Source: ZC4RG30 sp964456255 (GTDB lineage: Bacteria > Pseudomonadota > Gammaproteobacteria > Steroidobacterales > Steroidobacteraceae). From it: a stretch of 20,437 nucleotides of DNA. Shown in pieces: positions 7,705 to 15,814 of the stretch. The stretch is taken from the NCBI GenBank assembly GCA_964456255.1, contig CAYWDZ010000031.1:1-20437 (forward strand). The letters are read 5' to 3'. Made by a program: the position numbers and the translations under genes. Every line of letters starts with the position of its first letter. Within the stretch, counting starts at the first letter, position 1. Under the pieces are notes generated by a model, which was not told the origin of the DNA, ran no database searches, and saw only the letters and a list, made by a program, of their open reading frames with translations.

Positions 7705-8112
7705 CTAGGGTGCGTTGGTGAAACGTGCGTTCACCGAACGCGAGACATAGCCCGCAGCGCCGAAGCGGCCGTACTGCGAAAACGCGGTGACGTCGTAGAC
7801 GTTGTACGTGGTTACGCCTTCGGTGTGCGGAGTGGACGTGCAGGTGACGGTCACGGTAAAGCCGTTGAGCGCGCCCTGGGTCAGATTCAGCACCGAACTG
7901 GCTGCACAGCTGTTGTTGACCAGCGCGCGGGTCGCGGCCCACTCCGTGCCGGCATTGGCCGCCTGCAGCGCGCGACTGCCGACCAGCTGCAGATCCGCCC
8001 CGGCACGCTGTGCGCCACCGATGCCGATGGCAAAGGCGGCCAGCAGGGCCACGATCACCACCAGGAACAGCGCCACGATGAGCGACATGCCGCGTTGCGC
8101 GCGCCGTTTCAT
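7705..8112 (-). CDS. mshP: MSH pilus minor pilin MshP-like
   Basis: This 135-aa protein has a type IV prepilin-like N-terminus: MKRRAQRG, then MSLIVALFLVVIVALLAAFA. Cleavage is expected after Gly8. Unlike the other pilins of the operon it has Val, not Glu, at mature position 5, as in PilX/GspK-type minor pilins that can sit at the tip. The body carries SRALQAANAGTEWAATRAL, which fits MshP/PilX, and two cysteines (CAASS and VTCTST). Its ATG overlaps the mshO stop as ATGA, so I rejected a longer open frame. It is the last gene of the pilus operon; mshQ is absent downstream. The assignment rests on position, the N-terminus and the ADLQLVGSRALQAANAG pattern. Confidence 0.82.
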   Translation of the reverse strand: MKRRAQRGMSLIVALFLVVIVALLAAFAIGIGGAQRAGADLQLVGSRALQAANAGTEWAATRALVNNSCAASSVLNLTQGALNGFTVTVTCTSTPHTEGVTTYNVYDVTAFSQYGRFGAAGYVSRSVNARFTNAP

Positions 8113-8930
8113 GGCAGGTTTCCGATGCTGGCCTGCTGCGCCAGCTGAACCGTCTGGCCATTGCGCGTGGCGCTGATGCGCGCCGTGACCAGCTGTCCTG
8201 CGCTGGCACTGCCGGGGCCGACGAGGAAGTTGCATGCGGAGATGCCCTGGGCAAGCAGTCTTGCGGAAGCGCCCGCGGCGACCAGTTCGGCAGCGGTGTC
8301 ACGCGCAGCCTGGTTGGAAGCGATGGCATAGCCCGCGTAGCGACGCAGCGTGCCGCCGGTCTCGTCGCACAGCCAGGTGACGGGCCCGGAGACCAGATAG
8401 GCGCGGTGGCGCGGGGAATCACTGGTGAAGACGGGAGCCGGAACGACGGTGACCTGCTGTTCGCCGGGGAGCGCGCCTGCCGCGATCGACACCGTGCTGC
8501 CGGCAGCGCTCATCGAACCGGACAGTGCGTAGGCATCCAGCCCCGGCACGCCGGTTCCCATGTTGTTCACGCTGAGGTACAGGCCCGTGCCCGAATAGGG
8601 CACCGACAGGCCACGGAAGGTTCCAGACGCGATGAACGCCGGCGCCGGCAGCGACTGGTAGCGCACCCAGTCCACCGTCGCGAGCATTTCCAGAACGACC
8701 ATTGATCCATTGCGCCGTGCACGGGCGCTGTTGGGCAGTGCCCTGCCGAGGTCATCGCGCAGCAGCGGCCACGCATCCCCGGCGGAGCTCACCAGTTGTG
8801 CGCGGTCAGACTGCAGCGCGTAGTTCTTGAGCGGCGCGGTGATCAGCATGCCGGCAAATCCGATGACGATGGCTGACAGCGCCAGCGACACGATCATCTC
8901 GATCAGGGTGAAGCCGCGCTGCGTGCGCAT
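8109..8930 (-). CDS. mshO: MSH pilus minor pilin MshO-like
   Basis: This 273-aa prepilin-like protein begins MRTQRG and continues FTLIEMIVSLALSAIVIGFA; cleavage is expected after Gly6 and the mature chain has the conserved Glu5. The large C-terminal domain (RDDLGRALPNSARAR, WLCDETGGTLRRYAGYAI, GISACNFLV) has the size and features of MshO/PilW-type minor pilins. It probably helps prime pilus assembly together with MshC, MshD and MshP. ATG 8930 shares one base with the mshD stop (TGATG); a GTG at 8933 is also possible but less likely. The stop overlaps the mshP start by four bases. Translational coupling is likely. Confidence 0.88.
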   Translation of the reverse strand: MRTQRGFTLIEMIVSLALSAIVIGFAGMLITAPLKNYALQSDRAQLVSSAGDAWPLLRDDLGRALPNSARARRNGSMVVLEMLATVDWVRYQSLPAPAFIASGTFRGLSVPYSGTGLYLSVNNMGTGVPGLDAYALSGSMSAAGSTVSIAAGALPGEQQVTVVPAPVFTSDSPRHRAYLVSGPVTWLCDETGGTLRRYAGYAIASNQAARDTAAELVAAGASARLLAQGISACNFLVGPGSASAGQLVTARISATRNGQTVQLAQQASIGNLP

Positions 8931-9388
8931 CACGGATACCTGGTGCGATAGCCGGAGGCCAGCACGAACTGGCCATCGGGCAGATCCACGCGCACGTCCA
9001 CGCGGCGCACGTTGGCAGCGGGCAATGTACCAAGCGCTCCCGGCACCACGCTCACGCGGACCCGGAATGCGCCGGCCGGATTGCCCGCGAAATCCACGGC
9101 GCTGGCGTCGTCGATGCCGTTGTAGTCGTCCACATCGTCATAGAGTGCGCGCGAGGACTCGCCATCCACGCCATCCGGATCGGTGAAGGGTTTGGCCAGC
9201 GCCTCGGCGAGATACAGATCAGCCACCGCGCGTGCCTGTGAACCCGCCAGCGCACTGCCGCTGCTGGCAGAGAGGTAGGCCAGTACACCCAGCACGGCCA
9301 TACCGGCCAGCGCGATCACGGTGATGGATGTCACGACTTCGATCAGCGTGAGTCCCCGCTGCCGGCGGGCCGCGGCCGCAGTTCTCAT
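8930..9388 (-). CDS. mshD: MSH pilus minor pilin MshD-like
   Basis: This 152-aa protein has a prepilin N-terminus (MRTAAAARRQRG, then LTLIEVVTSITVIALAGMAV). The residue after the cleavage Gly is Leu rather than Phe, and Glu5 is present. The middle has AVADLYLAEALAKPFTDPDG and DDVDDYNGIDDASA, a pattern I associate with MshD; the C-terminal part (RRVDVRVDLPDGQFVLASGY) is a beta strand pair. The acidic DDVDDYNGIDD stretch could bind calcium, which is inference. I chose ATG 9388, which overlaps the mshC stop as ATGA, rather than an in-frame start 276 nt upstream inside mshC. It ends at the mshO start. Confidence 0.87.
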   Translation of the reverse strand: MRTAAAARRQRGLTLIEVVTSITVIALAGMAVLGVLAYLSASSGSALAGSQARAVADLYLAEALAKPFTDPDGVDGESSRALYDDVDDYNGIDDASAVDFAGNPAGAFRVRVSVVPGALGTLPAANVRRVDVRVDLPDGQFVLASGYRTRYP

Positions 9389-9861
9389 TGCCACTGTACC
9401 CAGCCACCGGCGTCGACCGCGATGCCGTGAGTACCGATGCTGATGGATGCGGGCGAGCCGGCGGCGAGCGTGCCGTCGGTGGCAAAGACCAGCGATGTGG
9501 TTGCGCTGACATTGGCCGACGCCGGGGGCCAGCCGGCAAGGCTGCGACCGTCGTTGCGCAGCACGGGTGTGGTCCAGCTGCCACCGGTGGCGCAGTGCGT
9601 ACCCGATGCGGGCGGCTGCATGGCCGAGTAGCCACTGGCATCGATGCGGAATCTCACCGGGCATCCGCTGGCCATGGCAACCGCGCGCGACAGGCGCAGC
9701 GCCATGCCGACTTCGTCGGCGTAGCCGCGCTCGGCGAAGGACGTGGAGGACAGCAGGCGTGGAGCGACCATCGCCGCCAGGATGGCGGCGATGGTCAGCG
9801 CTGCGATGAGCTCAACGAGCGTGAATCCCGACTGGCGTGGTCGCTGCGTCTGCATGGCCAT
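9385..9861 (-). CDS. mshC: MSH pilus minor pilin MshC-like (GspH/FimT type)
   Basis: This 158-aa prepilin has the leader MAMQTQRPRQSG followed by FTLVELIAALTIAAILAAMV, with Glu5. Downstream, FAERGYADEVGMALRLSRAV, then AMASGCPVRFRID, and a C-terminal ISIGTHGIAVDAGGWVQW fit the GspH/FimT-type pseudopilin fold assigned to MshC. Two cysteines (CPVRF and THCATGG) may form a disulfide. Either ATG 9861 or ATG 9855 may be the start; the ribosome-binding site is weak. A 21-nt gap separates it from mshA and contains the palindrome GGTGGCCACC (9870-9879). It overlaps mshD by four bases. Confidence 0.88.
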   Translation of the reverse strand: MAMQTQRPRQSGFTLVELIAALTIAAILAAMVAPRLLSSTSFAERGYADEVGMALRLSRAVAMASGCPVRFRIDASGYSAMQPPASGTHCATGGSWTTPVLRNDGRSLAGWPPASANVSATTSLVFATDGTLAAGSPASISIGTHGIAVDAGGWVQWQ

Positions 9862-9882
9862 CCGTGCAAGGTGGCCACCGCA

Positions 9883-10374
9883 TCAGCACTGGGTGCGCAG
9901 CGCCGCGTTGACGGTGTTCTCGCTGGCGGTATCGGTGATCCGGCCAGCCTGATAGGTGATGAAGGGAGGGTTCACCACGCCACCGGTCAACGTGGCCTGG
10001 TTGTACTGCACCCAGCATTGATTGGTGCGGGAGCCGTTCTTGGTCTGGCGATTGCCGTTGGCGTTGGGGGTGAAGCCTTCCGTGCTCTGCATCAGACGGG
10101 CAATGCTCGCATTGTTCGGGTAGCCCTGGGTGAACGTGACGGCCTGGCCTTCGATGGTCAGCGTCTGGCCGTTGGTGCAGCTTTGCGCCATGCACAGGCC
10201 GTGCGCCATGTTGGCTGCCGATATCATCGACCCGCCCATGTTCTTCACCGCGGCGATGCGTGCCTCGGTTTCCAGACCCATGAAGCGTGGCAATGCCACG
10301 GCTGCGAGTATGCCGAGGATGACGATCACGACGATCAACTCGATCAACGTGAAACCTTTCTGTTTGCCTTGCAT
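9883..10374 (-). CDS. mshA: MSH type IV pilus major pilin
   Basis: This 163-aa type IVa prepilin has the short leader MQGKQKG and mature N-terminus FTLIELIVVIVILGILAAVA with Glu5, the hallmark of major pilins. MGLETEARIAAVKNMGGSMI and AANMAHGLCM match MshA/MshB-type pilins. Four cysteines are seen at 61, 66, 120 and 163. The last pair would close a C-terminal disulfide loop of about 42 residues, and 61-66 a small second loop. The strong AGGAG at 10380-10384 with 5-nt spacing contrasts with the weak sites of neighbouring genes and fits a need for many copies. It has its own leader of 97 nt after mshG, so separate or enhanced transcription is plausible. It is the only major-type pilin in the operon; the mshB copy of Vibrio is lacking. 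Confidence 0.9.
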   Translation of the reverse strand: MQGKQKGFTLIELIVVIVILGILAAVALPRFMGLETEARIAAVKNMGGSMISAANMAHGLCMAQSCTNGQTLTIEGQAVTFTQGYPNNASIARLMQSTEGFTPNANGNRQTKNGSRTNQCWVQYNQATLTGGVVNPPFITYQAGRITDTASENTVNAALRTQC

Positions 10375-10379
10375 GTCAG

Positions 10380-10384
10380 CTCCT
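10380..10384 (-). promoter_or_regulatory. Strong ribosome-binding site of mshA
   Basis: AGGAG on the minus strand lies five bases before the mshA ATG. It is stronger than the sites of the other pilin genes and supports high translation of the major pilin. Confidence 0.6.
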
Positions 10385-10420
10385 GCTGGATCCGTCTTCG
10401 GCCCGTGCCGTATGTGCTGA

Positions 10421-10426
10421 ATTATC
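10421..10426 (-). promoter_or_regulatory. Candidate -10 box upstream of mshA
   Basis: GATAAT on the minus strand sits in the only AT-rich part of the mshG-mshA gap and would start transcription about 40 nt before the mshA ATG. The -35 region at 17-nt spacing is poor (AGGCAC). I also looked for a sigma-54 GG-N10-GC element and did not find a convincing one. Confidence 0.25.
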
Positions 10427-10471
10427 CGGGGAATTGGTCATATGTGCCTGCTGCCGTGCCCGATCTGTGAC

Positions 10472-11701
10472 TCACGACACGCCGGCTTTGCCGATCAGTT
10501 CCCACATCGGCATGAAGACTCCGAGCGCCAGAACGAGAACCATGCCGCCAACCGCAACGATCAGGATGGGCTCGATTGAAGCGGCCAGGTTCTTCAGTGC
10601 GACATCCACCTCCCGCTCGTAGAAGCCCGCGGCCTCATCCAGCAGCGACGGCAGCTCGCCGGTCTCCTCGCCGATGGCAATCATCTGCAGCACCAGTGGC
10701 GAGAACAGGCCGCTCGCGATTGCTGCGTGATGCAGTGGCTCGCCGCGCTCGATGCCGGTGGCGAGTTGCTGGATCTTCTTCTCCAGAAAGCTGTTGCCGG
10801 CGGAGCGGCCGAGCACGTGAAGTGCCTGGATCATTGGCAACCCCGCGCTTTGCGAGATCGACAGCGACCGGCACACGCGTGCCAGCACTGCCTCGTAATT
10901 CAGCCGGCCGATCACGGGCAGGCGCAGTTTCCATTGGTCCCACTGCAGCCTGCCGGCGGTGGTAGCCAGGTAGCGACGGACCAGCAGTGCGCCCGCTGCA
11001 ACTCCCACCAGGCACAGCGGCCAGTACCCGCGGATCAGCGTCGAGGTTCCCATCACGATGCGGGTGGGCAGGGGAATGTTGCCGTGCAGGGCCGCGAAGA
11101 TCGGCTCGAACTTCGGAATGACGAAGGTCGAAATGAAGATGATCGCGGCGAGGATGGTCACGATCACGATGGCCGGGTAGCGCATCGCGCCCTTCACGCG
11201 GTCGCGAATGTCCTTCTCCTGCGCCAGATGTTCAGTGAGTCGCAGGAAGGAGTTCTCGAGCGTGCCGGTGCTTTCGCCGACGCGCACGATACTCACGTAC
11301 AACTGCGGAAACACCTGAGGATGGCGCGCAAAACTCGCGGCCAGGTCGCGCCCGGATTCCAGGTCCGCAAGCACCGCTTCCAGAGTTTCGCGCAGCCAGG
11401 TGTTGTGGGTGGAGGCAATCAGTCCCCGCAGTCCGCGCAGCAGCGGGATGCCGGCCTTGACCACCGTGTACATCTGCCGCGAGAACATCACCAGATCCGC
11501 CAGCTGCACCTGCCCCAGGTTCAGCCGACGCGACAGGGCCTTCAGCGGATTGGCGATGTAGGTGGCGGCCTTCTCGATTTCCACCGGGGCGACGCCAGTG
11601 GCGATCAGTCGCTGCGCTGCCTGGTCGAGCGAGTCGGCGGCGAGTTCCCCGTTGACCAGGGCGCCATGGGCATCGCGGGCCTTGTATCGATAGCTGGCCA
11701 T
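10472..11701 (-). CDS. mshG: MSH pilus inner-membrane platform protein (GspF/PilC family)
   Basis: This 409-aa polytopic protein has two T2SS F repeats (about 70-190 and 272-395) and three hydrophobic segments (about 176-196, 226-244 and 377-399), the standard layout of GspF/PilC/MshG. Signature stretches are the N-terminal YRYKARDAHGALVNGELAAD, FSRQMYTVVKAGIPLLRGL, VRVGESTGTLENSF and, in the second repeat, AIGEETGELPSLLDEAAGFY. It would couple the MshE ATPase to pilin extraction in the inner membrane. ATG 11701 follows the mshE stop by 8 nt. The length is normal and no defect is seen. The start of mshA lies 97 nt downstream. Confidence 0.93.
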   Translation of the reverse strand: MASYRYKARDAHGALVNGELAADSLDQAAQRLIATGVAPVEIEKAATYIANPLKALSRRLNLGQVQLADLVMFSRQMYTVVKAGIPLLRGLRGLIASTHNTWLRETLEAVLADLESGRDLAASFARHPQVFPQLYVSIVRVGESTGTLENSFLRLTEHLAQEKDIRDRVKGAMRYPAIVIVTILAAIIFISTFVIPKFEPIFAALHGNIPLPTRIVMGTSTLIRGYWPLCLVGVAAGALLVRRYLATTAGRLQWDQWKLRLPVIGRLNYEAVLARVCRSLSISQSAGLPMIQALHVLGRSAGNSFLEKKIQQLATGIERGEPLHHAAIASGLFSPLVLQMIAIGEETGELPSLLDEAAGFYEREVDVALKNLAASIEPILIVAVGGMVLVLALGVFMPMWELIGKAGVS

Positions 11702-11709
11702 GGCTGCCG

Positions 11710-13503
11710 TCAGATGCGCCGGAACCGCCCGGTAAGCAGCGTGTCGGCAACTTCCTCATCGCTGCCCGGCAACTCCGCAGTTGCCGGGGAGGCACCCAGG
11801 TCCAGACCGCTGGTGGTCGCAATGGCCTCATCCAGCGTCGTGCCGCCGGCGGCGGCCAGCTCGATCGCACTGCGTGTCAGTGATACGTAGCCCGGCTGCG
11901 CCAGCGCGGCGCGTTCGAACGCCCCGGCATCGCCCACGCGAATCGCCTCGGCCATGCCCGCATCCACCTGGATCAGTTCGTAGATCGCGGTACGACCGCG
12001 ATAGCCGGAAAGGTTGCAGTAGGTGCAGCCGGTGCCGGCATGGAACTTCATGGCTGCGGCACGTTCTGCGCCAACCTGTGCCTTGAGCCAGGCGAGCTGG
12101 TTCGCATTGGGTTCCACCGTCTGCTTGCAATCGCTGCAGACCTGACGCAGCAGGCGCTGCGCGACGATGCCGTGCAATGCGGTTGCGATCAGGTAGGACG
12201 GTGCGCCCATGTCGAGCAGGCGGCTCACCGACGCGGCGGCGCTCATGGTGTGCAGTGTCGAGAACACCTGGTGGCCGGTGATGGCGGCGCGCAGGCCGAT
12301 CTCCACGGTCTCCCGATCGCGCATTTCACCGATCAGCACGATGTCGGGGTCGTGGCGCAGCATGCTGCGCAGCACGCGGGCAAAGTCCAGGCCGATCTTC
12401 GGGTTGATCTGCACCTGATTGATGCGATCGAGCCGGTATTCGACCGGATCCTCGGCAGTGAGGATCTTGGTGTCGGGGCGGTTCAGATGATTCAGCGCGG
12501 AATACAGCGTGGTGGTCTTGCCGCTGCCCGTGGGGCCGGTGACGATCACCATGCCGGCCGGCTGTTCAATCAGTGCGCGGAAGCGCTCGAGCATTGGCGC
12601 GGGCATGCCCAGCTGCTCCAGCGTCATCAGGTTGTTCGACTGGTCCAGCAGACGCAGCACCACCGACTCGCCATGCTGCGTGGGCATGGTGGCCACGCGC
12701 ACGTCGATAAGGCGGTCACGCATCTTCAGCGAGAAGCGGCCGTCCTGGGGCATGCGTTTTTCGGCAATGTCCAGGCCGCTCATCAGCTTCAGGCGTGTGA
12801 CCAGCGCGCTGCCGACTCCGCGACCTTCCACGGACTGCTCCTGCAGCACGCCATCCACGCGCAGCCGCAGGCGCAGCACCGATTCTCCCGGCTCGATGTG
12901 CACATCCGAGGCGCGGGTTGTGACCGCGTCCTGGAAGATGGTCTGGATCAGCCGGATCACGGGCGCGTCGGAGGAATCCTCCTCGGCCGTCAGCTGGTCG
13001 ATGTCGATGTCGCCTTCGCGCAGCTCGTCGCGCACCTCCATGGCGATCGAGGCAATCTGTTCGGCGCGGCGGTAGACCGCGTCCATGGTGCGCAGCAGGT
13101 CGGCTTCGCGTACCAGCGCCAGGCGCAGCGGTTGCTTGAGGCGCGCGACCAGTTCGTCGTAGGCGATCAGGTCAGTGGGGTCGGTCATGCCCACGGTCAG
13201 GCCGCGGGCGTCGGATTGCAGCACCAGGGCGCGGAAGCGCCGTGCCATGGCCTCCGGCAGCAGCTTCACGGTGGCCGGATCCGGGTTCAGCTGCCTGAGG
13301 TCAACGAAGGGAATCTTCAGGTGCTGCGACAGCAGGTCGTGCAGCTGTTGCTCCTGCACCAGCCCCATCTCCATCAGCACGCGCCCCAGCTTGCGGCCGC
13401 TGCGCTTCTGTTCGTCCAGTGCGAGTGCCAGCTGCTGCTGGTTGATGACCTTGTGCTCGATCAGCAGGTCGCCGATGCGGACCTTCTTGCGCGGGGCGCT
13501 CAT
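11710..13503 (-). CDS. mshE: MSH pilus extension ATPase with MshEN-type N-terminus
   Basis: This 597-aa GspE/PilB-family hexameric ATPase powers pilus extension from the cytoplasm. The N-terminus carries two MshEN-like repeats: RIGDLL (9-14) with Gln32, and KLGRVLMEMG (38-47) with Gln60, of the type that binds cyclic-di-GMP; a Gly usual in the first repeat is Lys18. Catalytic elements are complete: Walker A GPTGSGKTT (323-331), Asp-box EDPVEY (351-356), Walker B HDPDIVLIGEMRD (384-396) and the His-box GHQVFSTLHT (410-419). Four cysteines (456, 459, 493, 496) form the CxxC...CxxC zinc site of the C-terminal region, followed by the conserved GYRGRTAIYEL. The ATG overlaps the mshL stop by four bases. 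In Vibrio, mshM and mshN lie between mshL and mshE; here they are absent. Confidence 0.94.
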   Translation of the reverse strand: MSAPRKKVRIGDLLIEHKVINQQQLALALDEQKRSGRKLGRVLMEMGLVQEQQLHDLLSQHLKIPFVDLRQLNPDPATVKLLPEAMARRFRALVLQSDARGLTVGMTDPTDLIAYDELVARLKQPLRLALVREADLLRTMDAVYRRAEQIASIAMEVRDELREGDIDIDQLTAEEDSSDAPVIRLIQTIFQDAVTTRASDVHIEPGESVLRLRLRVDGVLQEQSVEGRGVGSALVTRLKLMSGLDIAEKRMPQDGRFSLKMRDRLIDVRVATMPTQHGESVVLRLLDQSNNLMTLEQLGMPAPMLERFRALIEQPAGMVIVTGPTGSGKTTTLYSALNHLNRPDTKILTAEDPVEYRLDRINQVQINPKIGLDFARVLRSMLRHDPDIVLIGEMRDRETVEIGLRAAITGHQVFSTLHTMSAAASVSRLLDMGAPSYLIATALHGIVAQRLLRQVCSDCKQTVEPNANQLAWLKAQVGAERAAAMKFHAGTGCTYCNLSGYRGRTAIYELIQVDAGMAEAIRVGDAGAFERAALAQPGYVSLTRSAIELAAAGGTTLDEAIATTSGLDLGASPATAELPGSDEEVADTLLTGRFRRI

Positions 13504-15185
13504 CGGGTCTGGTCCACCTGGCCGCGCGCAGCCATGGCGGCAGCGCGATCCTGCGGCTCCTGCGCGAGGGACTCCCAGTCCGTGTCCGTGGGGACCAGCG
13601 GACGCAGCAGCAGTACCAGCTCGACGGTGCGGCTCTGGTCCTGCTTGCTGCGGAACAGATGGCCCAGCAGCGGCACCTTGCTGAGACCGGGCGTGCTGTA
13701 GTCATCGCGCCGGCGGGTCTCACGCATCAGCCCGCCGATGACGATCAGCTGGCCGGAATGAGCGCGCACGACACTGTCGGATTCGCGGATCTGGCTGTAG
13801 GCCAGCGGCAGGTTGCTCGAGCCGCCGCCGAAATTCACGCTCTTGTTCTGGTCGGTGACTTCGCTGACGGTGGGGTGGATATGCAGCAGCACGGTGCCGT
13901 CATCGCTGATCTGCGGTGTGACATCCAGCGCCACACCGGAGAAGAACGGTGTCAGCTCCACGTTCAGCGAAGTCGTGGTCGAGGTGCCGGTGGTGGTGTC
14001 GCTCTTCACGCCGGTCACGAAGAACTCGTCGGAGCCGGCCTTGATCACGGCCTTCTGGTTGTGCAGCGTGGAAACGCGCGGGCTGGACAGCACCCGCGTG
14101 CGACCCTGCGTATCCAGCAGTTCGATGAAGCTGCTGAAATCACTGGTATTCACGGCCAGCGAGAATGCCCCGCCGAGCTGATCGATGACCTGGCCGACAA
14201 TGGGCACGCCCGGTGTGACGGTGACCTGATTGCCGCTCGGGGCGAGAGGATCGGAGTTGAACCCACCCGGCGGGCCGCTCTGGCCAAGGAACACACTGGA
14301 GTTGCCGTTGTGAAGCAGGGCGCTCCAGTTGATGCCCGCCTGGAATCCGGAGCTGAGCTCCACTTCCACGATCTTGGCTTCGAGGATCACCTGGCGGGTG
14401 ACCGTCGACTGCGTGGTCGCAAGGTAGTGGGCCACATTGCGCAGCTGTGCCGGCATGGCTCGCACGACGATCACTCCGGACTGCCGGTTGACCACGACGT
14501 CCTTCGCATCGCCGGCCGCCAGCACGCGAATGTCCGCTTCGATGTTCGCCCAGAAGTCCGAGTCGTTGGTGGTGACGACCGAGGTCCCGCTGACGTCGTC
14601 GCCTTCGGTGCCGCCCGCCGACGTGCCGCCGGCAAGCCCGCCGGCAGCCCCGGGCGCGGCGTTGGCCTGCGTGATCTGTCCGGAACTGACACGCGTATGG
14701 GAAACGCCGCTGCGATGCACGTCCAGGTAGTTGAGCTGGAATACACGGGTCTGTGGGCTCGCCGGCATGACGAGATAGCCCGCATTGACCTTGTCGAAAT
14801 CCAGCCCGTACAGGTCGCGCGTCGCCTGCAGCACCTGCTCCAGCGTCACGCCCTTCAACTGCATGCTGATGCTGCCGCGCACGTCGGGGTACACCAGCAG
14901 GTTGGTACCGGAGACTTCCGCGAGCTTCGCGAAGAAGTCTGGCGCGCTTGCGGCGGCTGCCTGCACGTCGTACGTGGCGGCGCCGGAAGCTGTGGGCGCT
15001 GCCGTGATCTGCAGCACCGCGGCGGTGCCGCTGCGCGCCTCGACCCGCTCGGCCGGCCCGACGGGCCTGGTCGGGTCTGGCGGCGTTGCGGCAGTGGCCG
15101 ACTGCAGGGCCAGCAGCAGGACCATGCCCGTGAAGGCTGCCAGGTGTGTCCGGCCTGCGGAAGTGGAAAGCATCATGTCGGTCAT
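13500..15185 (-). CDS. mshL: MSH pilus outer-membrane secretin
   Basis: This 561-aa secretin forms the outer-membrane pore for the pilus. A signal peptide ends about residue 33 (MVLLLALQSATAA). An STN/N0-type domain follows at about 72-140 (DFFAKLAEVSGTNLLVYPDV, then LEQVLQATRDLYGLDF). Then comes the MshL-typical FQLNYLDVHRSGVSHTRVSS (149-168), a Gly/Ser/Thr-rich linker (178-203), and a secretin N1-like domain (NIEADIRVLAAGDAKDVVVN). The secretin barrel spans about 264-530: QVILEAKIVEVELSSGFQAG, RTRVLSSPRVSTLHNQKAVI, and the C-terminal VPLLGHLFRSKQ, TVELVLLLRPLVP. No lipobox is evident, so a separate pilotin or self-insertion is possible. The ATG overlaps the mshJ stop as ATGA, and the end overlaps the mshE start the same way. 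Confidence 0.94.
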   Translation of the reverse strand: MTDMMLSTSAGRTHLAAFTGMVLLLALQSATAATPPDPTRPVGPAERVEARSGTAAVLQITAAPTASGAATYDVQAAAASAPDFFAKLAEVSGTNLLVYPDVRGSISMQLKGVTLEQVLQATRDLYGLDFDKVNAGYLVMPASPQTRVFQLNYLDVHRSGVSHTRVSSGQITQANAAPGAAGGLAGGTSAGGTEGDDVSGTSVVTTNDSDFWANIEADIRVLAAGDAKDVVVNRQSGVIVVRAMPAQLRNVAHYLATTQSTVTRQVILEAKIVEVELSSGFQAGINWSALLHNGNSSVFLGQSGPPGGFNSDPLAPSGNQVTVTPGVPIVGQVIDQLGGAFSLAVNTSDFSSFIELLDTQGRTRVLSSPRVSTLHNQKAVIKAGSDEFFVTGVKSDTTTGTSTTTSLNVELTPFFSGVALDVTPQISDDGTVLLHIHPTVSEVTDQNKSVNFGGGSSNLPLAYSQIRESDSVVRAHSGQLIVIGGLMRETRRRDDYSTPGLSKVPLLGHLFRSKQDQSRTVELVLLLRPLVPTDTDWESLAQEPQDRAAAMAARGQVDQTR

Positions 15186-15814
15186 ACTCCAAGCCAGGTG
15201 GAATCCATGCTCAGCGTGCTCAGCTCCAGCCGCACGCGGTTGATGGGAAAGTCGCGGGTCGCAAGGTCCAGCACGTTCCAGCGGAACTTCCAGGGCAGTT
15301 CCTCCAGGGCATGCACATAGCCCTGCACATCGGCATACGGCCCGTCGATGACGAGTTCGATGCTGTGCACGTACGGAGCGGTGCCGGGGCCGGTGCCTTC
15401 GGCCGGCGGAATCAGGCTGCGCACCGGCAGGTTGCGGATGCTGACCAGCGTGAGATGGGACTGGCGGCGCAGCACGTCATGCAGCACCTGGGTCATCTCG
15501 GCGGCCGGCACGAAACCGCTGGCGGAGCCCGCGACCTGCGCATCCAGATTGCGCGCCTGCAGCTGCAGCTCGCCGGCACGGCGCAGCGCGATCTGCCGCG
15601 GGTCATCGTTGTCCCGCATGGCCGCGCCCGGATCCTGGCTGAAGGATTCAAGCTCTGCAGCCAGCACGCGACTCTGGTCGCGCAGCGGTTGCATCAGCAG
15701 CGAGTCCCACGCCGCCAGTACCAGGGTGAGCACAGCCGCGACGATCAGTACACGCTCGCGCGTCACGCGTGCGTTGTACAGCTCGACGAGCTGGTGCAGC
15801 GAAGAGATCTTCAC
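15182..15814 (-). CDS. mshJ: MSH alignment-complex protein MshJ (PilO-like)
   Basis: This 210-aa bitopic protein has a short cytoplasmic N-terminus (LHQLVELYNARVTRERVLIV), one transmembrane helix about 22-40, a coiled-coil region (LRDQSRVLAAELESF), and a ferredoxin-like periplasmic domain (TLVSIRNLPVRSLIP, VHSIELVIDGPYADVQGYV, HALEELPWKFRWNVLDL). This is the layout of MshJ/PilO, which with the PilN-like protein links the inner-membrane platform to the secretin. The start is GTG, overlapping the stop of the upstream gene as GTGA. The domain pattern VHxIELxLxGxYxDVxxYLxxLExLPW is distinctive for MshJ. A PilP-like MshK normally follows but is not encoded here. Confidence 0.88.
   Translation of the reverse strand: MKISSLHQLVELYNARVTRERVLIVAAVLTLVLAAWDSLLMQPLRDQSRVLAAELESFSQDPGAAMRDNDDPRQIALRRAGELQLQARNLDAQVAGSASGFVPAAEMTQVLHDVLRRQSHLTLVSIRNLPVRSLIPPAEGTGPGTAPYVHSIELVIDGPYADVQGYVHALEELPWKFRWNVLDLATRDFPINRVRLELSTLSMDSTWLGV

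Noticed and set aside
9870..9879. GGTGGCCACC palindrome between mshA and mshC
   Set aside because: Ten bases without a loop cannot form a stable hairpin, and there is no T-run; it may be chance.
10427..10471. Sigma-54 promoter upstream of mshA
   Set aside because: GGGCACGGCAGCAGGC looks partly similar, but the GG-to-GC spacing and the TTGC element do not fit.
12040..15320. Two 553-codon plus-strand open frames opposite mshE and mshL
   Set aside because: Both mirror strongly supported genes and show the same His/Ala/Arg/Gln-rich shadow composition.
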